Below, piece by piece: positions 31,446 through 32,023 of a stretch of 32,023 bases of DNA. Location of the stretch: contig CAJTOM010000021.1 in NCBI GenBank assembly GCA_910577915.1, forward strand, positions 1 through 32,023. The letters are read 5' to 3'. This stretch comes from an uncultured Oscillospiraceae bacterium (GTDB lineage Bacteria; Bacillota; Clostridia; Oscillospirales; Oscillospiraceae). The translations under genes were made by a program, and so were the position numbers. The notes beneath the pieces are model-generated. The model was not told where the DNA came from and made no database searches. It saw nothing but the letters and a program-made list of their open reading frames with translations. How positions within the stretch are numbered: position 1 is the stretch's first letter; each line of letters begins with the position of its first letter.

Positions 31446-31549
31446 CGCGCCCGCCGGGCGCGAGGGGGGCTGCGGCGCAGCCCTACAGCCTGTGGGGCCT
31501 ACGCGGCCCCACGCCCTGCGGTTACTTTTTGTGCGAACAAAAAGTAACC
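31446..31549 (-). repeat. Dispersed palindromic repeat, copy B (inverted)
   Basis: The GC palindrome CGCGCCCG-C-CGGGCGCG (31446-31462), the 17-bp palindrome GGGCTGCGGCGCAGCCC (31467-31483, identical to 73-89) and the hairpin GGTTACTTTTTGT/complement with a GCGA loop (31520-31549) follow the YitT gene. Read on the minus strand, hairpin then GCAGGGCGTGGGG then GC palindromes, it aligns with copy A at 6-120, so the two are inverted relative to each other. Confidence 0.85.
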
Positions 31550-32002
31550 AAAAAATCGCTGGAACCGGGGGTTCCAGACCTCCCTCTCGGGGCCGCCCTT
31601 TGGGCGGACCGCCTCGGCGGGGGATTTACGGGGATTGGGTGGAATCTTTGATGGATTGGGTGCCACGTGAATGAGCAAATCCTTCGGGGTTCTGATCTAG
31701 GGGATTGGTACTTGAAGGACTCCGCCTGCCGGCCTTTCAAAGGGGTAGAGCCAGCAACGGGGAACGCACTATTGAAAGATTCGCGTAAATCTTCAAAAAG
31801 GAGTCCGTACCCCTTCCTGCGGCGCATGTCAGAGAGGCTGTGCAGTCTGTTCCCCCAGGTATTGGCACTGCCCTAAGAACACTCCCAAACAGACGCAGAA
31901 GTCCGGGGAAGCGGTCGGTACTGATTTAGACAGGACAGACCTAGCCTCGGGCGCAAAACAAATCAAACACATGAGGAATCCAAAACCTCCGGTTTTGGCA
32001 AC
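31550..32002. other. Low-GC non-coding tract between two repeat copies
   Basis: About 450 bp with visibly lower GC than the rest of the window and no convincing gene; the longest open frame, on the minus strand (31522-31827), ends inside the repeat hairpin and looks like chance. There are possible stems: GGACTCC (about 31718) with GGAGTCC (about 31800), AAGATT/AATCTT with a 6-nt loop (about 31776-31793), and ACCTCCGGTTTTGG near the end. It could be a structured RNA, a decayed gene or a mobile remnant. Confidence 0.4.
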
Positions 32003-32023
32003 TTTTTGGTTACTTTTTGTTTG
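32003..32023 (+). repeat. Partial dispersed repeat, copy C, cut by the window end
   Basis: The last 21 bases are identical to bases 1-21 of the window and contain the left arm GGTTACTTTTTGT of the repeat hairpin. A third copy, in the same orientation as copy A, evidently begins here and is truncated. Confidence 0.85.

Noticed and set aside
31522..31827. A 101-codon minus-strand gene
   Set aside because: It ends inside the repeat hairpin, has no clear ribosome site and reads through repeat sequence.
1..32023. A circular element closed by the 21-bp identical ends
   Set aside because: The shared bases belong to a repeat that has another copy inside the window, and the gene content is chromosomal core with no replication or mobility genes.

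Overview
The window is a gene-dense, GC-rich chromosomal segment from an anaerobic, flagellated, probably spore-forming member of the Clostridia. GC-rich Oscillospiraceae-like lineages fit best. This rests on the combination of an acetyl-CoA synthase (AcsB), a SpoIIQ-like sporulation peptidase, flagellar fliD/fliS, a YjfB-like motility peptide, a class 1B dihydroorotate dehydrogenase with PyrK, and a WalR-type regulator. The assignment is inferred from gene content and not from any marker comparison. I found no rRNA, tRNA, CRISPR array, transposase or phage gene.

Layout. Positions 6-120 hold a copy of a dispersed palindromic repeat, and related copies lie at about 31446-31549 (inverted) and 32003-32023 (partial). 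On the minus strand from 145 to 4826 lie a WalR-like response regulator, a NUDIX hydrolase, a membrane-anchored GDPD-like phosphodiesterase and acsB. At 5081-6795 a ParA ATPase and a ComFB-domain protein form a minus-strand pair that diverges from the motility block fliD-fliS-FlgN-like. A solitary FtsE-like ATPase, a chemoreceptor, a long FtsA-like ATPase, a lipoprotein and a YjfB-like peptide follow on the plus strand. A SpoIIQ-like M23 protein on the minus strand closes this half.

From 24066 down to 17659 a minus-strand operon encodes UMP synthesis in the order pyrC-pyrK-pyrD-pyrF-(HAD phosphatase)-pyrE-pyrB-pyrI. It has a perfect sigma-A promoter at 24114-24142 and a strong terminator at 17581-17620. 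It covers every step from carbamoyl phosphate to UMP, but carAB is not in the window. On the plus strand, a divergent type IIA topoisomerase pair (GyrB/ParE-like at 24523 and GyrA/ParC-like at 28211) flanks a secreted stalk-domain protein, followed by a YitT-family membrane protein.

Most of the window is ordinary core genome. The points that merit a second look are the ParA-ComFB pair next to fliD, the variant topoisomerase cassette, the FtsA-like protein with a C-terminal extension, acsB without CODH genes, several non-coding blocks that look structured (11498-11687, 24143-24404, 31550-32002), and the repeat family that bounds the window at both ends.
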